Assembly: GCA_021154885.1 (NCBI GenBank) | Contig: JAJKHS010000012.1 | Coordinates: 1-54,892, forward strand | Source of the DNA: Thermoanaerobaculum sp. | Lineage (GTDB): Bacteria; Acidobacteriota; Thermoanaerobaculia; Multivoradales; UBA5704 | DNA length: 54,892 nt | Direction: 5' to 3' | Part shown: piece by piece, positions 43,412 through 52,984 of the stretch | Layout of the letters: each line of letters opens with the position of its first letter | How positions within the stretch are numbered: the first letter of the stretch is position 1 | Notes under the pieces: generated by a model | Told to the model about the DNA's origin: nothing | Seen by the model: only the letters and a program-made list of their open reading frames with translations | Database searches by the model: none | Position numbers and translations under genes: made by a program

Positions 43412-43848
43412 TATTTCGCAAACATCGTGCGCCGGGAGGAGATCCATTCACGGGCCTCGTCCTCGGTATCGAAGAATGCAATCGGGTTGAGGTTCGCGTC
43501 CCGCCGGAACAGGTTGATCGCGGTGATGACCAGCTTGGTGACCACCTTGGCCTTGAGCGGCGCCTTGATCACGGCCATGCCGCGCAGGGGGATCTCCTTG
43601 AGGGTTTCGGCCACCGCCCGGCGCCCTTCGGGAGCGATGTTGTCGAGCTTCTCGGCGTCGATGAGGAAGAACAGGATGCTCCTGCCCTTGGACATGTCGA
43701 TCTGGCGCCGCAGCAGCTCGAGGGAGTCCTCGGTGGTGGCGCTGCCGCCGAATCTCATGAAGATGATGTCCGGCTCCTCGAAGTAGGTGACGTGCTTGCC
43801 GGCGATCAGGTTCGCCGGGTTGGTTCTTTCATCGCGCAAGATTGCCAT
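43411..43848 (-). CDS. SpoIIAA-like/STAS-fold protein
   Basis: The 145-residue protein starts at ATG 43848 (MAILRDERTN). Its pattern (IIFMRFGGSATTEDSLELLRR, ILFFLIDAEKLDNIAPEGRR, NPIAFFDTEDEAREWI) matches the SpoIIAA-like fold, in which the last helix contains DExEAxxWL. Its stop overlaps the start of the RsbR-type gene. It could be an additional partner or an adaptor in the switch. No phosphorylation site can be named. An earlier TTG at 43860 is less likely. Confidence 0.75.
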   Translation of the reverse strand: MAILRDERTNPANLIAGKHVTYFEEPDIIFMRFGGSATTEDSLELLRRQIDMSKGRSILFFLIDAEKLDNIAPEGRRAVAETLKEIPLRGMAVIKAPLKAKVVTKLVITAINLFRRDANLNPIAFFDTEDEAREWISSRRTMFAK

Positions 43849-43885
43849 GAGACACTCCAATCAGAAGAGATAAAGCTCCATGGAT

Positions 43886-44515
43886 TTACTTTGCCCTGGC
43901 TTCGTTGGGCCTGGCCGCCCAAGGCCGGCCGGGCTGGTCGGCGAGCAGCTCCGCCTCGCCGAAGCCGATGATGAGGGCGGTGGCGTCGTCGTGGTCCTGG
44001 CCCCAGTGCTCGACGATGCGCCTCGCCACCGTCTCCGGCGGCCCGGGCAGACACGACTTCAGGTTGCCCCGCGTGGAGACGCCGTCGCTCATCAGGCAGT
44101 AGATGTCCCCAGGCTTCATGGTCACGCGCATCACTTTGGAGGAGCGCATGTTGTGGCCCACGATGCCGGCCAGGCAGAAGACGCTCGGCGCATGGCCGTT
44201 GAGCGCCTGCACCTCGATGTTGCCGATGCCGCAGAACTCGCCCTCGCCCGCGGCGTCCACCTTGAGCAGGCCGACGGCGGCGCCGCGGGTGACGCGCAGC
44301 TCCTGGTGGCAACGCCTGAGGATGGCGTCCACGGACTGGTCCGCGAGCTCGCGGATGACCTCCGACGCCCGCTCGGCGGCCACCGACGACTCGTAGCCGT
44401 GGCCGAGCCCGTCGACCACGGCGGCCAGCACGGTCCCGTCGCGCTCCTCGATGACGAAGCTGTCGCCACAGATCGAAAGGCCCTTGTACGGGCGGCTGAA
44501 ACCACCGGTTTTCAA
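43886..44515 (-). CDS. RsbX-type PP2C phosphatase
   Basis: The 209-residue protein starts at TTG 44515, overlapping the stop of the kinase gene (TTGA). It is a minimal SpoIIE/PP2C domain: GDSFVIEE, AVVDGLGHGYES, MSDGVSTRGN and HDDATALIIGFG carry the metal-binding aspartates. RsbX resets stressosomes by dephosphorylating RsbS and RsbR. The operon position directly after rsbS- and rsbT-type genes supports that role here. Confidence 0.9.
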   Translation of the reverse strand: MKTGGFSRPYKGLSICGDSFVIEERDGTVLAAVVDGLGHGYESSVAAERASEVIRELADQSVDAILRRCHQELRVTRGAAVGLLKVDAAGEGEFCGIGNIEVQALNGHAPSVFCLAGIVGHNMRSSKVMRVTMKPGDIYCLMSDGVSTRGNLKSCLPGPPETVARRIVEHWGQDHDDATALIIGFGEAELLADQPGRPWAARPNEARAK

Positions 44516-45210
44516 CGTTCCCCCCGGAAGATGCAGGTCACGGTGGTCCCCACGCCGGGCCGGGTGTCGAGCTGGAACTCATCGACCAGCTTCTTGACGG
44601 CGACCAGCCCCTTGCCCATGCCGCGCTGCGATTTGTAGGTGCCGGCCCAGATCTCGTCGAGCTTCGCGGCCGGGATGCCCGGCCCCTGGTCGGTGGCGAC
44701 GATCTGCAGGCCGACCACGCCCCGGTCGTCCTTGAGCGAGCGCAGCTCGACGGTGCCCTTGCCGGCATAGAAGACGATGTTGCGGGCGAGCTCGGAGACC
44801 GCCGTCGCCACCTTCACCGAGGCGAACTTGGAGAGGCCGATGCGCACCGCCTCGCTCCACGCCTCCAGGCGCGCCGTGGCGATGTCCTTCTCCTGCTCGA
44901 TAGGGAGCTTCTTGGGCGCCGCCAGGACCGCCGGACCGGCGCCGCCGGCCCCTCCTGCTCCCCCTGGGGAGGCGCCGCTCTCCGCGCTCAGCGCCTTGGC
45001 GATCGAGGCGATGAGCTGCGAGCTGTTGCTGCGGGCGAACAGGCGCACCGAGTTCTCGAGCTCGGAGAGGATGGTCGCCCGGTCGGCCGCGGTGAGCTGC
45101 TGGATCGGCGTCGTGGCGAGGCCGCCCAGACGGTTGAAGATGCTCCGCTGGGTGATGGACGAGATCGTCCCCGCGAGAATGGCTCCGACCTCCTTCTCGA
45201 CCGTTTTCAC
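44512..45210 (-). CDS. RsbT-type serine kinase with N-terminal extension
   Basis: The 232-residue protein starts at GTG 45210, overlapping the RsbS stop (GTGA). The C-terminal 130 residues are a standard RsbT GHKL kinase: SELARNIVFYAGKG, ATDQGPGIP, and SQRGMGKGLVAVKKL. The first 100 residues are an added helical domain joined by a Gly/Ala-rich linker (GASPGGAGGAGGAGP). Bacillus RsbT has no such domain (about 130 residues). The extension may modulate docking in the stressosome. Confidence 0.88.
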   Translation of the reverse strand: MKTVEKEVGAILAGTISSITQRSIFNRLGGLATTPIQQLTAADRATILSELENSVRLFARSNSSQLIASIAKALSAESGASPGGAGGAGGAGPAVLAAPKKLPIEQEKDIATARLEAWSEAVRIGLSKFASVKVATAVSELARNIVFYAGKGTVELRSLKDDRGVVGLQIVATDQGPGIPAAKLDEIWAGTYKSQRGMGKGLVAVKKLVDEFQLDTRPGVGTTVTCIFRGER

Positions 45211-45560
45211 AGCAGCTCGAGCCTCTCCAGGGCAAGATCGAGGTTGAGTGCGGTGTGGACCGAGTCGAGCTCGACCCCCATCTCGATGAGGGTCATGGCC
45301 ACCGCCGGCCGGATGCCGACGATGTAGCACTCGGCCCCCATGAAGCGCACCGACTTGCCGATGTCGTTGAGAATACGGGTGATGTAGCTGTCGATCACCT
45401 CCACGGCCGAGACGTCCAGGATCACCCCCCGGGCGTTGACGGTGCGGACGCGCTCCATCAGCGACGCCTGGAGGTCCAGGGCGAGCCGGTCGTGGAGCTC
45501 GGTCTGAATGCTCACCAGGAGACAGTTACGGATCTGGATGATAGGTAGCTCTTGCTCCAC
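45207..45560 (-). CDS. RsbS-type STAS protein
   Basis: The 117-residue protein starts at GTG 45560 after TTGGAGAG and reads PIIQIRNCLLVSIQ, matching the usual RsbS start. Earlier GTG codons (45575) lack a ribosome-binding site. The STAS fold is complete: GVILDVSAVEVIDSYITRIL carries Ser58, the equivalent of RsbS Ser59, and GIRPAVAMTLIEMGVEL follows. It is the first gene of a five- to six-gene operon. It would be phosphorylated by RsbT on stress, which frees RsbT. Confidence 0.9.
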   Translation of the reverse strand: MEQELPIIQIRNCLLVSIQTELHDRLALDLQASLMERVRTVNARGVILDVSAVEVIDSYITRILNDIGKSVRFMGAECYIVGIRPAVAMTLIEMGVELDSVHTALNLDLALERLELL

Positions 45561-45863
45561 GGGCTCTCCAATCACGAGGTCGTGATGAGACCGGCAGTCC
45601 GAGACCACGCACTCCAGAGGAGCCCCCACAGGGGGTCTCCGCCAGCCGGCAAGCGCCTACCCGAACCGGCCTTGAGCCGAGCGCCGGAAGACGCCTCCCC
45701 GTCGTGCCTGGCAATCGACGTCGGAAGTTGAGGATGTTTTTAGCATATTGCCACGCCGAAATCCACAGGCGCGGCTCCGGACCGCTGTGGGGTGGGGGTG
45801 AGGGCTTGCCCCCGAAGGGGTGCCCAGGAGGGTTGAGTTGCCGGCAACTCCGCCAGGTCTGCC
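45561..45863. other. Upstream region of the stressosome operon
   Basis: These 303 bases lie between the RsbS-type gene and the end of the small membrane gene, both on the minus strand. I see no gene. The operon promoter should be here, but no clear consensus can be pointed out. Confidence 0.4.
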
Positions 45864-46094
45864 TCAGGCGGCCCGCAACCCCGGCGCGACGGTCGCCTGG
45901 GCGAACTGGCGCAGGGGGGGCGGGGTGGGATCCTGGAAAGTGTTCACCGCCGAGGTTCCCCGGTGCAACCCGGCCTTGTGGCTGTGCGCGGACACCGCCT
46001 TCAGACTCCAGAGGATCACCAGGGCCAGCACGATCAGCCCGACGATCCACGGCACGGTATTGCTCTGCCTGCGTTCGACTCGGATCTCCGCCAC
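45864..46094 (-). CDS. Small membrane protein, MAEIRVER family
   Basis: The 76-residue protein starts at GTG 46094 after AAAGGAGG. It reads VAEIRVERRQSN, then a single membrane helix (about 14-33, VPWIVGLIVLALVILWSL), then a polar tail. Its N-terminus matches the protein at 25930-26142 (seven of eight first residues), and the helix is in the same place, although the tails differ. Function unknown. It is divergent from the Ste24-like protease gene. Confidence 0.7.
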   Translation of the reverse strand: MAEIRVERRQSNTVPWIVGLIVLALVILWSLKAVSAHSHKAGLHRGTSAVNTFQDPTPPPLRQFAQATVAPGLRAA

Positions 46095-46231
46095 GGTGCG
46101 CCTCCTTTTCCCGTTGTCCCATCCCTGCTCCGGCGGGAGCAAGCTCAGCCAGCGAGAGGTGCAAGGACCGCGCCCGCCCGCGGCGGCCGATCTGCTCTAG
46201 ACTCGGGGGATCTTCACGAGGAGGGACGAGG

Positions 46232-47575
46232 ATGAGACGCCGGATCATCGACCGGAGCACCGCAGGGATCGCGCTCGCTCTGCTGTTCGGGCTGCTCAGC
46301 CTGCCCGGGGGAACACCAGCGGCGGGTCCTGCCGCCGCTCAGACCGCGCCCGCTCCCGCAGGCGGAGAGACCGGAGCGCCCCAGGCGGAGCACTTCGACC
46401 CGGACAGGGCCACGGAGGCCTGGCTCGCGCGGCTCAGCCCGGCGCAGCGGGCCAGGTCCGACGCCTACTTCGAAGGCGGCTACTGGCTCACCCTCTGGTC
46501 CTTCCTCTACGGCCTGGGCGTCGCCTGGATCCTGCTGGGCACCCGGCTGTCGGCCCGCATGCGCGATCTCGCCGAGCGGCTGACACGCTTCCGGCCTCTG
46601 CAGACCTTCCTCTACATCGTCCAGTACATCCTGGTCACAGCCCTCCTCAGCTTCCCCTGGGCCGTCTATACGGACTTCGTCCGCGAGCACCAATACGGCA
46701 TGGCCACCCAGGACTTCCCGGCCTGGCTGCTCGACCAGCTCAAGATGTTGGCGCTGGGGCTGGTCCTCGGGGGACTGGCGCTGACCCTCCTCTACGCCGT
46801 GCTGCGGTGGAAGACGCGGACGTGGTGGGTCTGGGGAGCCGTGGTGTCGGTGCTGATCGGGGTGGCCCTGATCGCTCTCGGCCCGGTGTTCATCGAGCCG
46901 GTGTTCAACAACTACACCGAGCTGAAGGACCCGGCGTTGCGCGAGCCCATCCTCTCCCTGGCGCGGGCGAACGGCATCGAGACGAAGCACGTCTACGTGG
47001 TGGACGCCTCGAAGCAGACGAAACGGGTCAGCGCCAACGTCGCCGGCATGTTCGGCACGATGCGTATCGCCTTGAACGACAACCTGCTGCGGCGGGTCTC
47101 GCCGGCGGGGATCAAGGCCGTGATGGGGCACGAGATGGGGCACTACGTGCTCGACCACGCGTACAAGGCGATCCTCTACCTGATCATCGTGCTGGTCACC
47201 GGTTTCGCCTTCCTGAAATGGGCGTTCGAACGGATCGTGGCGCGCCGGGGAGAGCGCTGGGGCATCCGCGGCGTCGCCGATCCGGCGGGGCTGCCGCTGC
47301 TGGCGGCCATCCTCGCGGTCTTCTTCTTCGTGCTGACGCCGATCAACAACACCTTCATCCGCACCGACGAGGCCGAGGCGGACATCTTCGGCTTGAACGC
47401 CGCCCGCGAGCCCGACGGCGCCGCCGAGGTGGCCCTGATGCTCAGCGAGTACCGGAAGATCTCGCCCGGACCGGTGGAGGAGTGGATCTTCTTCGACCAC
47501 CCCAGCGGGCGCAACCGCATCCTGATGGCGATGCGGTGGAAGGCGGAGCACCTGGGGGATGTGAAGGGACAGTGA
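46232..47575 (+). CDS. Ste24-like M48 membrane zinc endopeptidase
   Basis: The 447-residue protein starts at ATG 46232 after GAGGAGGG. A signal peptide or first helix (10-37) is followed by several membrane spans (about 83-103, 125-147, 170-190, 200-220, 310-330, 355-372), a typical CAAX-protease-1 N-terminal region. The catalytic motif HEMGH is at 300-304 and the third ligand lies in TDEAEAD (Glu380). It differs from the soluble M48 protein at 1849-3615. Bacterial Ste24 relatives take part in membrane protein quality control. Confidence 0.93.
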   Translation: MRRRIIDRSTAGIALALLFGLLSLPGGTPAAGPAAAQTAPAPAGGETGAPQAEHFDPDRATEAWLARLSPAQRARSDAYFEGGYWLTLWSFLYGLGVAWILLGTRLSARMRDLAERLTRFRPLQTFLYIVQYILVTALLSFPWAVYTDFVREHQYGMATQDFPAWLLDQLKMLALGLVLGGLALTLLYAVLRWKTRTWWVWGAVVSVLIGVALIALGPVFIEPVFNNYTELKDPALREPILSLARANGIETKHVYVVDASKQTKRVSANVAGMFGTMRIALNDNLLRRVSPAGIKAVMGHEMGHYVLDHAYKAILYLIIVLVTGFAFLKWAFERIVARRGERWGIRGVADPAGLPLLAAILAVFFFVLTPINNTFIRTDEAEADIFGLNAAREPDGAAEVALMLSEYRKISPGPVEEWIFFDHPSGRNRILMAMRWKAEHLGDVKGQ

Positions 47576-47602
47576 GGAGCGAGCGCGAAAGAAAAGCCGG
47601 CC

Positions 47603-47699
47603 AAGGACATCAAGAACTGCAAGGACAGCAGGGACAATAAATACCGGACTTGGCATCATCCTTCGTGTCCTTGAGGTCCTTGTCGTCCCTGATGTCCTT
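47603..47699. repeat. Imperfect inverted repeat between convergent genes
   Basis: A 34-base arm (47603-47636, AAGGACATCAAGAACTGC and onward) pairs imperfectly with 47666-47699 (TGTCCTTGAGGTCCTTGTCG and onward). Both arms consist of an AAGGAC-type motif repeated every nine or so bases. It lies between the stops of the protease and glpD genes and can fold into a long hairpin, so it may act as a terminator. Confidence 0.55.
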
Positions 47700-47734
47700 T
47701 ACGTCCTTGCTTCTTATTTCTTCCGCGCAGGCTC

Positions 47735-49240
47735 CTAGAGCCGGTACCCTCGCGCCAGCTCCTGGTATTCCGCCACCTGCGCCTGCTGCCACGCCTCGTC
47801 CCGTCCGAGTTCGGCGGCGAGCAGCGCGGCCACGGCGGGGGCGATCTCCGCGCTGGCGCGGGCGTCGAGGAGGAGGGCGCGGGTGCGGCGGGCGAGGACG
47901 TCCTCGACCGTGCGGGCCATTTCATGGCGGGCGGCCCAGACCACGTCGCAGACGCGATAGGGCAGGTTGAGGTGGAGCGGCTCGTCCCAGCCGGGGCGCT
48001 CGGCGGCGACGGCCGCCAGGCCGGCCGTGTCCGGGCCGTGGAGGGGGAGCTCCGCGGTGGTCGAGGGCCGCTTTTCGAGGCCGGCCACCTGGATGACCTG
48101 GTCGACCGTGTCCGCGGCCATGCGGCGGTAGGTGGTCCACTTGCCGCCGGCGACGGTGACCAGACAGGAGGGGGAGACGAGAATGGTGTGGTCGCGGGAG
48201 AGGGCAGCCGTCTTCGCCGAGTCATGCCCGACCAGGGGGCGCAGCCCGGCGAAGCAGGCGAGGACGTCGCCGGGACCGGGATCGTAGATCAGATAGCGCC
48301 GGGCATGGGCGAGGAGGAACTCCACCTCCTGCGCCTGTGGGCGGGGCTCCAGGGAGGGACCCTCCACCGGCGTGTCCGTCGTCCCCACGATCACCCGGTC
48401 GTGCCAGGGCACGGCGAAGAGCACCCGGCCGTCGTCCGTTTGGGGGACGAGGAGAGCGCTCTCCCCCGGCTGGAAGCGGCGGTCCAGCACCAGGTGCACC
48501 CCCTGGCTGGGCGCCAGCAGATGGTCGCTGCCGGGATCGTCCATCCGCCGCACGCCGTCGGCGAAGACCCCTGTGGCGTTGACCACTCCCCGCGCGCGCA
48601 CCTCGTGCTCGGCGCCCGTTTCGGCTTCGCGCACGCGCACCCCCTGGATACGGTCTCCTTCCTTGATCAAGCCGGTGACGGGCAGGTGGTTCACCACCAC
48701 GCCGCCGAGATCCGCCGCCGTCCGCGCCAGGGTCAGGGCCAGGCGGGCGTCGTCGAATTGGGCGTCCTGATAGGAGATGCCGCCCCGCAACCCCTTGGGC
48801 TCCAGGGTGGGGAGCCGGTTCAGGGTCTCCTCGCGGGAGAGCAGGTGCGACGCCCCCAGCCCGCCCCGGGCCAGCAGGTCGTAGAGCTTGAGCCCCAGGC
48901 CGTAGTAGGGGCCCTCCCACCAGTCGTAACGCGGCACCACGAACGACAGCTCGCGTACCAGGTGGGGGGCATTGCGCAGCAGCAGCGCGCGCTCGTGGAG
49001 GGCTTCGAAGACCAGCGGCAGGTGCCCCTGCTGGAGGTAGCGCACGCCGCCGTGGATCAGCTTGGTGCTGCGGCTGGAGCTCCCCTTGGCGAAGTCCTCT
49101 CCTTCCACCAGGGCCGTGCGGTAGCCGCGGGCCGCGGCGTCCACGGCGGTCCCCAGACCGGTGGCGCCGCCGCCGATCACCAGCACCTCCCAGTCCGCCC
49201 CGGGAGCGAGGAGCCGGGAGAGCATGGCGTCGCGGTTCAC
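47735..49240 (-). CDS. glpD: Aerobic glycerol-3-phosphate dehydrogenase
   Basis: The 501-residue protein starts at GTG 49240, overlapping the glpK stop (GTGA). FAD-binding [12 protein letters not shown] is at about 19-30, followed by [17 protein letters not shown], typical of GlpD/GlpA. Later motifs include [19 protein letters not shown] and [14 protein letters not shown]. The C-terminal helical domain covers about 380-501. It oxidises glycerol 3-phosphate to dihydroxyacetone phosphate and passes electrons to quinone at the inner membrane. With glpK it forms a glycerol-use operon; no glpF is present. Confidence 0.95.
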   Translation of the reverse strand: MNRDAMLSRLLAPGADWEVLVIGGGATGLGTAVDAAARGYRTALVEGEDFAKGSSSRSTKLIHGGVRYLQQGHLPLVFEALHERALLLRNAPHLVRELSFVVPRYDWWEGPYYGLGLKLYDLLARGGLGASHLLSREETLNRLPTLEPKGLRGGISYQDAQFDDARLALTLARTAADLGGVVVNHLPVTGLIKEGDRIQGVRVREAETGAEHEVRARGVVNATGVFADGVRRMDDPGSDHLLAPSQGVHLVLDRRFQPGESALLVPQTDDGRVLFAVPWHDRVIVGTTDTPVEGPSLEPRPQAQEVEFLLAHARRYLIYDPGPGDVLACFAGLRPLVGHDSAKTAALSRDHTILVSPSCLVTVAGGKWTTYRRMAADTVDQVIQVAGLEKRPSTTAELPLHGPDTAGLAAVAAERPGWDEPLHLNLPYRVCDVVWAARHEMARTVEDVLARRTRALLLDARASAEIAPAVAALLAAELGRDEAWQQAQVAEYQELARGYRL

Positions 49241-50757
49241 GGTTCTCCCTCGGCCTCTTCCCAGGCTTTGGCCCGCTCCACCGCCCGGCTCCAGCGGGCC
49301 CGCCGCTCCGCCGCTCGGCCGCGATCGAGGGCCGGCTCGAAGGTCCGCTCCACCTGCCAGCGGGCGGAGATCTCGTCCGTGTCCATCCATACCCCCGTGG
49401 CCAGCCCGGCGAGATAGGCGGCGCCCAGGGCGGTCGTCTCCTGCACCCGCGGCCGCACGACGGGCACGCCTGCGAGGTCGGCCTGGATCTGCATCAGCAG
49501 GTCGTTGACGGTGGCGCCGCCGTCCACCCGCAGCTCGGCGGTGGGAAGCCCCGAATCCGCCTCCATGGCGGCGAGCACGTCCGCCACCTGGAAGGCGATC
49601 CCCTCCAGGGCCGCCCGGGCGAGGTGGGCGGCGGTGGTGCCACGGGTGATCCCCAGGAGGGCGCCGCGGGCGTAGGGGTCCCAGTGAGGTGCGCCGAGAC
49701 CGGTGAAGGCGGGCACCAGCACGACGCCCCCCGCGTCGGGCACGCTGGCGGCCAGGGCCTCGACCTCCGCGGCCGAGCGGATGAGCCCCAGGCCGTCGCG
49801 CAGCCACTGCACCACGGCGCCGGCCACGAAGACGCTCCCCTCCAGGGCGTAGGCCGTGCGCCCGGCCCGCCGCCAGGCCGGGGTGGTGATCAGCTCGTGG
49901 CGCGAGACGTTGAGCCGGTCGCCGGTATTCATCAAGAGGAAGCAGCCGGTGCCGTAGGTGTTCTTCACCATGCCGGGGGCCAGACAAGCCTGGCCGAAGA
50001 GGGCGGCCTGCTGGTCGCCGGCGATCCCCGCGATGGGAATGGGCGCGCCAAGGAGATCGGGGACCGTCTCGCCGTAGACTTCGCTGGAGGAGAGGACCTC
50101 GGGCAATAACTTGCTGGGATCGCTAGGGATGCCGAGAGCGGCGAGCAACTCGCCGTCCCACTCTTCCTTGTGGATGTCCCAGAGCAGGGTGCGCGAGGCG
50201 TTGGTGACGTCCGTCGCGTGCCGCCCGCCGGCCGGGCCGCCGGTCAGGTTCCAGAGGAGCCACGAGTCGACGGTGCCGAAGGCGAGGCGCCCGGCCTCGG
50301 CTGCCGCGCGGACGCCGGGGACCTCCTCCAGGAGCCACGCAAGCTTGGTGCCGGAGAAGTAAGGATCGAGCACCAGCCCCGTCCGCTCGCGGAACAGAGG
50401 TTCAAGGCCAGCGCGCTTCAGCCGGTCGCAGGCGCCGGCCGTCCGCCGGTCCTGCCAGACGATGGCGTTGGCGACCGGCTCGCCGGTGGCGCGGTCCCAG
50501 ACGATCGTCGTCTCGCGCTGGTTGGTGATGCCGAGGGCTGCCACGTCCGCCGCGGCGAGCCCCGCCCGCGCCAGGGCCTCCCGCGCCACGGCGAGCTGCG
50601 ACTCCCAGATCTCCCGCGGATCGTGCTCCACCCAGCCGGGCCGCGGGAAGATCTGCCGGAATTCCCGCTGGGCCATGGCCACCGCCGACCCGGAATCGTC
50701 GAAGACGATGGCCCGCGAGCTGGTGGTCCCCTGGTCGAGAGCGAGGACGTGGGGCAT
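49237..50757 (-). CDS. glpK: Glycerol kinase
   Basis: The 506-residue protein starts at ATG 50757. FGGY-kinase motifs are intact: [16 protein letters not shown] (5-20), [13 protein letters not shown] (about 76-88), [10 protein letters not shown], and [21 protein letters not shown] in the C-terminal half. It phosphorylates glycerol with ATP to glycerol 3-phosphate, the substrate of the following glpD. The gene begins nine bases after the stop of the glycosyltransferase gene, so the three are probably co-transcribed. Confidence 0.97.
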   Translation of the reverse strand: MPHVLALDQGTTSSRAIVFDDSGSAVAMAQREFRQIFPRPGWVEHDPREIWESQLAVAREALARAGLAAADVAALGITNQRETTIVWDRATGEPVANAIVWQDRRTAGACDRLKRAGLEPLFRERTGLVLDPYFSGTKLAWLLEEVPGVRAAAEAGRLAFGTVDSWLLWNLTGGPAGGRHATDVTNASRTLLWDIHKEEWDGELLAALGIPSDPSKLLPEVLSSSEVYGETVPDLLGAPIPIAGIAGDQQAALFGQACLAPGMVKNTYGTGCFLLMNTGDRLNVSRHELITTPAWRRAGRTAYALEGSVFVAGAVVQWLRDGLGLIRSAAEVEALAASVPDAGGVVLVPAFTGLGAPHWDPYARGALLGITRGTTAAHLARAALEGIAFQVADVLAAMEADSGLPTAELRVDGGATVNDLLMQIQADLAGVPVVRPRVQETTALGAAYLAGLATGVWMDTDEISARWQVERTFEPALDRGRAAERRARWSRAVERAKAWEEAEGEP

Positions 50758-50766
50758 CGGGGTGGA

Positions 50767-52236
50767 CTATACGCTGCCCGGGCTCACCCGCCGCAGCAAC
50801 CGCACCCGCAACCCCGGGTCTCGCCCATCGGGAAAGCTCGCCACCTCGCGGTAGCCGGCGGCGATCGCGGGTTGGTTCAGGATGGGGTTCAGCCAGGGAT
50901 CGCGGAACAGGGTGGCGTCCACGAGGTACTCAGGTCCCTCGCGAGCGACGAGGGCGGGGAGGTCCCCCCGCTTGCGGGCGGCCAGGGCGTCCGGTCTCAC
51001 CAGGCCCATGAGGTCGAGGACCGGGGCTCCCGACTCGAAGCCGAGGAAGCCGATCTCCACGGCCGCCACGGACCTCCCCCGGTGCTCGCGGATAAACCGT
51101 CCCGCGGCCACGTAGCCGTCCCAGCGGGGGTCGGGGGGGCGGCGCCAGAAATCGCGGACGAAGAGCGCCGAGGGGAGGAGGACCGGCAGCAGCAGCACCG
51201 CCGCCAGGGGGAGCTGGACGGCGCGGGGAGCCCGTGAGGCCCGCGCCGACGTCCTGGCGGCGCCGAAGGCGGCGAGCAGCAGCAGGCCGTTGATCAGGTA
51301 GATCTGATACCAGGGGGCGAACGGTACCCGCAGCAAGCGGTAGGCGATCTCGTGCGCGACGACCCACAGTGCCGCCACCCATCCCAGGGCCATGGCCGGA
51401 AAGCCGCGCCGATGGGATGCGAGGACCCCCTCGACCGCCCCCCAGCCGGCCAGGACGAGGAGGACGAGGCAGCCCGCCAGGGGAAGCTCGCGCCGCAGCC
51501 ACGCCCACTCCTCAAGGGTGTAGGAGACGTGGGCCGCGCCGAGCTCCGACTGCTTGGCGGCCATGGTGTTGGGAATGATCGTCCCGAACGCTGCATGCAT
51601 ATAGAGAAGGAAGAGGACGACCGGCAGCAGCCCCGCCACGGCGAATTTCAGGGGGAAGCGCCGCTCCTTGATCCATAGGGCGAGGCCGAGGACCCCCGCC
51701 AGCAGGGCGGCGTCCAGCCGGCAGATCATGGCTGCCGATGCCAGGAGCCCGGCGGCGGCCGGCCGTCCTCCCCGCAGGGCGAGATAGGCTGCGGCCGCGC
51801 CCAGCGCCAGGATGGGGAGCTGCTCGGCGCCGAACATCTCGACGTTCCACCGCAGCAGGAGCGCGCCCGCGCCGAAGAGGAGGGGCACGCCGTCCCGGAC
51901 CACGGGCGGCGACTCGCGCAGGGCCAGCCTCGCCACCAGGGCCGTGATCAGGATTGAGAGGAGCGCGAGGAGGGTGCCCCAGGCGGGAACGGAGAGCCCG
52001 GTCAGCTTCGCCAGCAGTCCCAGCAGCAGGGCGTAGCCGGGAGCCGTGGTGCCGAGCACCGCCGCGCCGGGGTTGTATTCCAGGCGGCCGGTCGCCGCCC
52101 AGTTGCGAGCGTAGCGGTAGGTGATGAAGGCGTCGTCGTAGGAGTACCCCCAGAAGCTCCAGGCCATGGCCACGGCGAGGAGGACGAGGACGGCGAAGAC
52201 GAGGACGCTCGGGACTGGCGGACGGAAGCGGGGCAT
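50767..52236 (-). CDS. GT-C-type polytopic membrane glycosyltransferase-like protein
   Basis: The 489-residue protein starts at ATG 52236 (MPRFRPPVP). It has about ten membrane helices. The first external loop carries YSYDDAFITYRYARN with the double-Asp motif and EYNPGAAVLGTTAPGY, as in lipid-phosphate-sugar-dependent GT-C transferases (ArnT/AftB-like). The C-terminal 100 residues are soluble and extracytoplasmic. The acceptor is unknown. Its position ahead of glpK looks like chance operon sharing. The start region has only a weak ribosome-binding site. Confidence 0.8.
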   Translation of the reverse strand: MPRFRPPVPSVLVFAVLVLLAVAMAWSFWGYSYDDAFITYRYARNWAATGRLEYNPGAAVLGTTAPGYALLLGLLAKLTGLSVPAWGTLLALLSILITALVARLALRESPPVVRDGVPLLFGAGALLLRWNVEMFGAEQLPILALGAAAAYLALRGGRPAAAGLLASAAMICRLDAALLAGVLGLALWIKERRFPLKFAVAGLLPVVLFLLYMHAAFGTIIPNTMAAKQSELGAAHVSYTLEEWAWLRRELPLAGCLVLLVLAGWGAVEGVLASHRRGFPAMALGWVAALWVVAHEIAYRLLRVPFAPWYQIYLINGLLLLAAFGAARTSARASRAPRAVQLPLAAVLLLPVLLPSALFVRDFWRRPPDPRWDGYVAAGRFIREHRGRSVAAVEIGFLGFESGAPVLDLMGLVRPDALAARKRGDLPALVAREGPEYLVDATLFRDPWLNPILNQPAIAAGYREVASFPDGRDPGLRVRLLRRVSPGSV

Positions 52237-52287
52237 CCGGGGGAGCCTAGCAGAGGGGTGGCGATAGAATCCTCCGCCGGAGGTCCC

Positions 52288-52713
52288 ATGCACGAGATCC
52301 GGACCCGCAGGAGAGTGGAGTTCGTGGACACCGACATGAGTGGGATCATGCACTTCTCCCGCTATCTGGTCTTCATGGAGAACACCGAGCACGCCTTCCT
52401 CGAAGCCCTGGGTGCCCGCGTGCAGTGGCGGGAGGGGGAGCGCGAGATGACCTTCCCGCGCGTGGCGGTCGCCTGCGAGTACCTGGCCCCCGCCCGCTTC
52501 GGCGACGAGCTGGAGGTCCATCTGCGGGTGCTGCGCAAGGGGGGGAAGTCGCTGACCTACGGCTTCGAGATCACACGCGCCGGCGAGCCCGTGGCGAGGG
52601 GGCGCACCACCTGCGCCTGCTGCGAGCTGGACGGTCCGCAGGGGCTGCGGTCCGTGCCCATCCCGGCGTGGATCGCGGAGCGGATCGAGGAGGCGGGAGC
52701 TGCCGAGGGCTAG
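52288..52713 (+). CDS. Hotdog-fold acyl-CoA thioesterase (4HBT family)
   Basis: The 141-residue protein starts at ATG 52288 after GGAGGT. It matches YbgC/4-hydroxybenzoyl-CoA-type thioesterases: RVEFVDTDMSGIMHFSRYLVFME has the catalytic Asp in the D-x-D/H-x-x-G-x-x-x-F/Y motif. The substrate acyl-CoA is unknown. It is divergent from the glycosyltransferase gene, 51 bases apart. In Gram-negative bacteria YbgC-like genes often neighbour tol-pal, but none is seen here. Confidence 0.92.
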   Translation: MHEIRTRRRVEFVDTDMSGIMHFSRYLVFMENTEHAFLEALGARVQWREGEREMTFPRVAVACEYLAPARFGDELEVHLRVLRKGGKSLTYGFEITRAGEPVARGRTTCACCELDGPQGLRSVPIPAWIAERIEEAGAAEG

Positions 52714-52984
52714 GCGCACACCCGGTCGAGCGTTCTGTGGATCGACGACCAGGTTCTCACATTTTCCCTGGTTGTCTACACTTCACCTCCGCCACGGCGT
52801 CCCCGCTCTCCGCCGCCATACATAAATCCTCCGGGGCAGGCGGTTCCCTTCCTTCTTTCTTCCTGACTTCATGTCAGAGTCGCCGGGTTCGCGGCGTATA
52901 TCTCTCTGAGTCGTCGGTGAGTGGCGCGAATCTGAGTCAACCGTCGGTCCCTCCCTGACCTCTCCTACTGAAAGGAGTTTCCCA

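Noticed and set aside
41984-43786. 600-codon plus-strand frame over the stressosome genes
   Set aside because: It crosses four well-supported minus-strand genes with overlapping starts and stops.
47924-49417. 497-codon frame antisense to glpD/glpK
   Set aside because: Both minus-strand genes have full catalytic motifs; the antisense frame has none.
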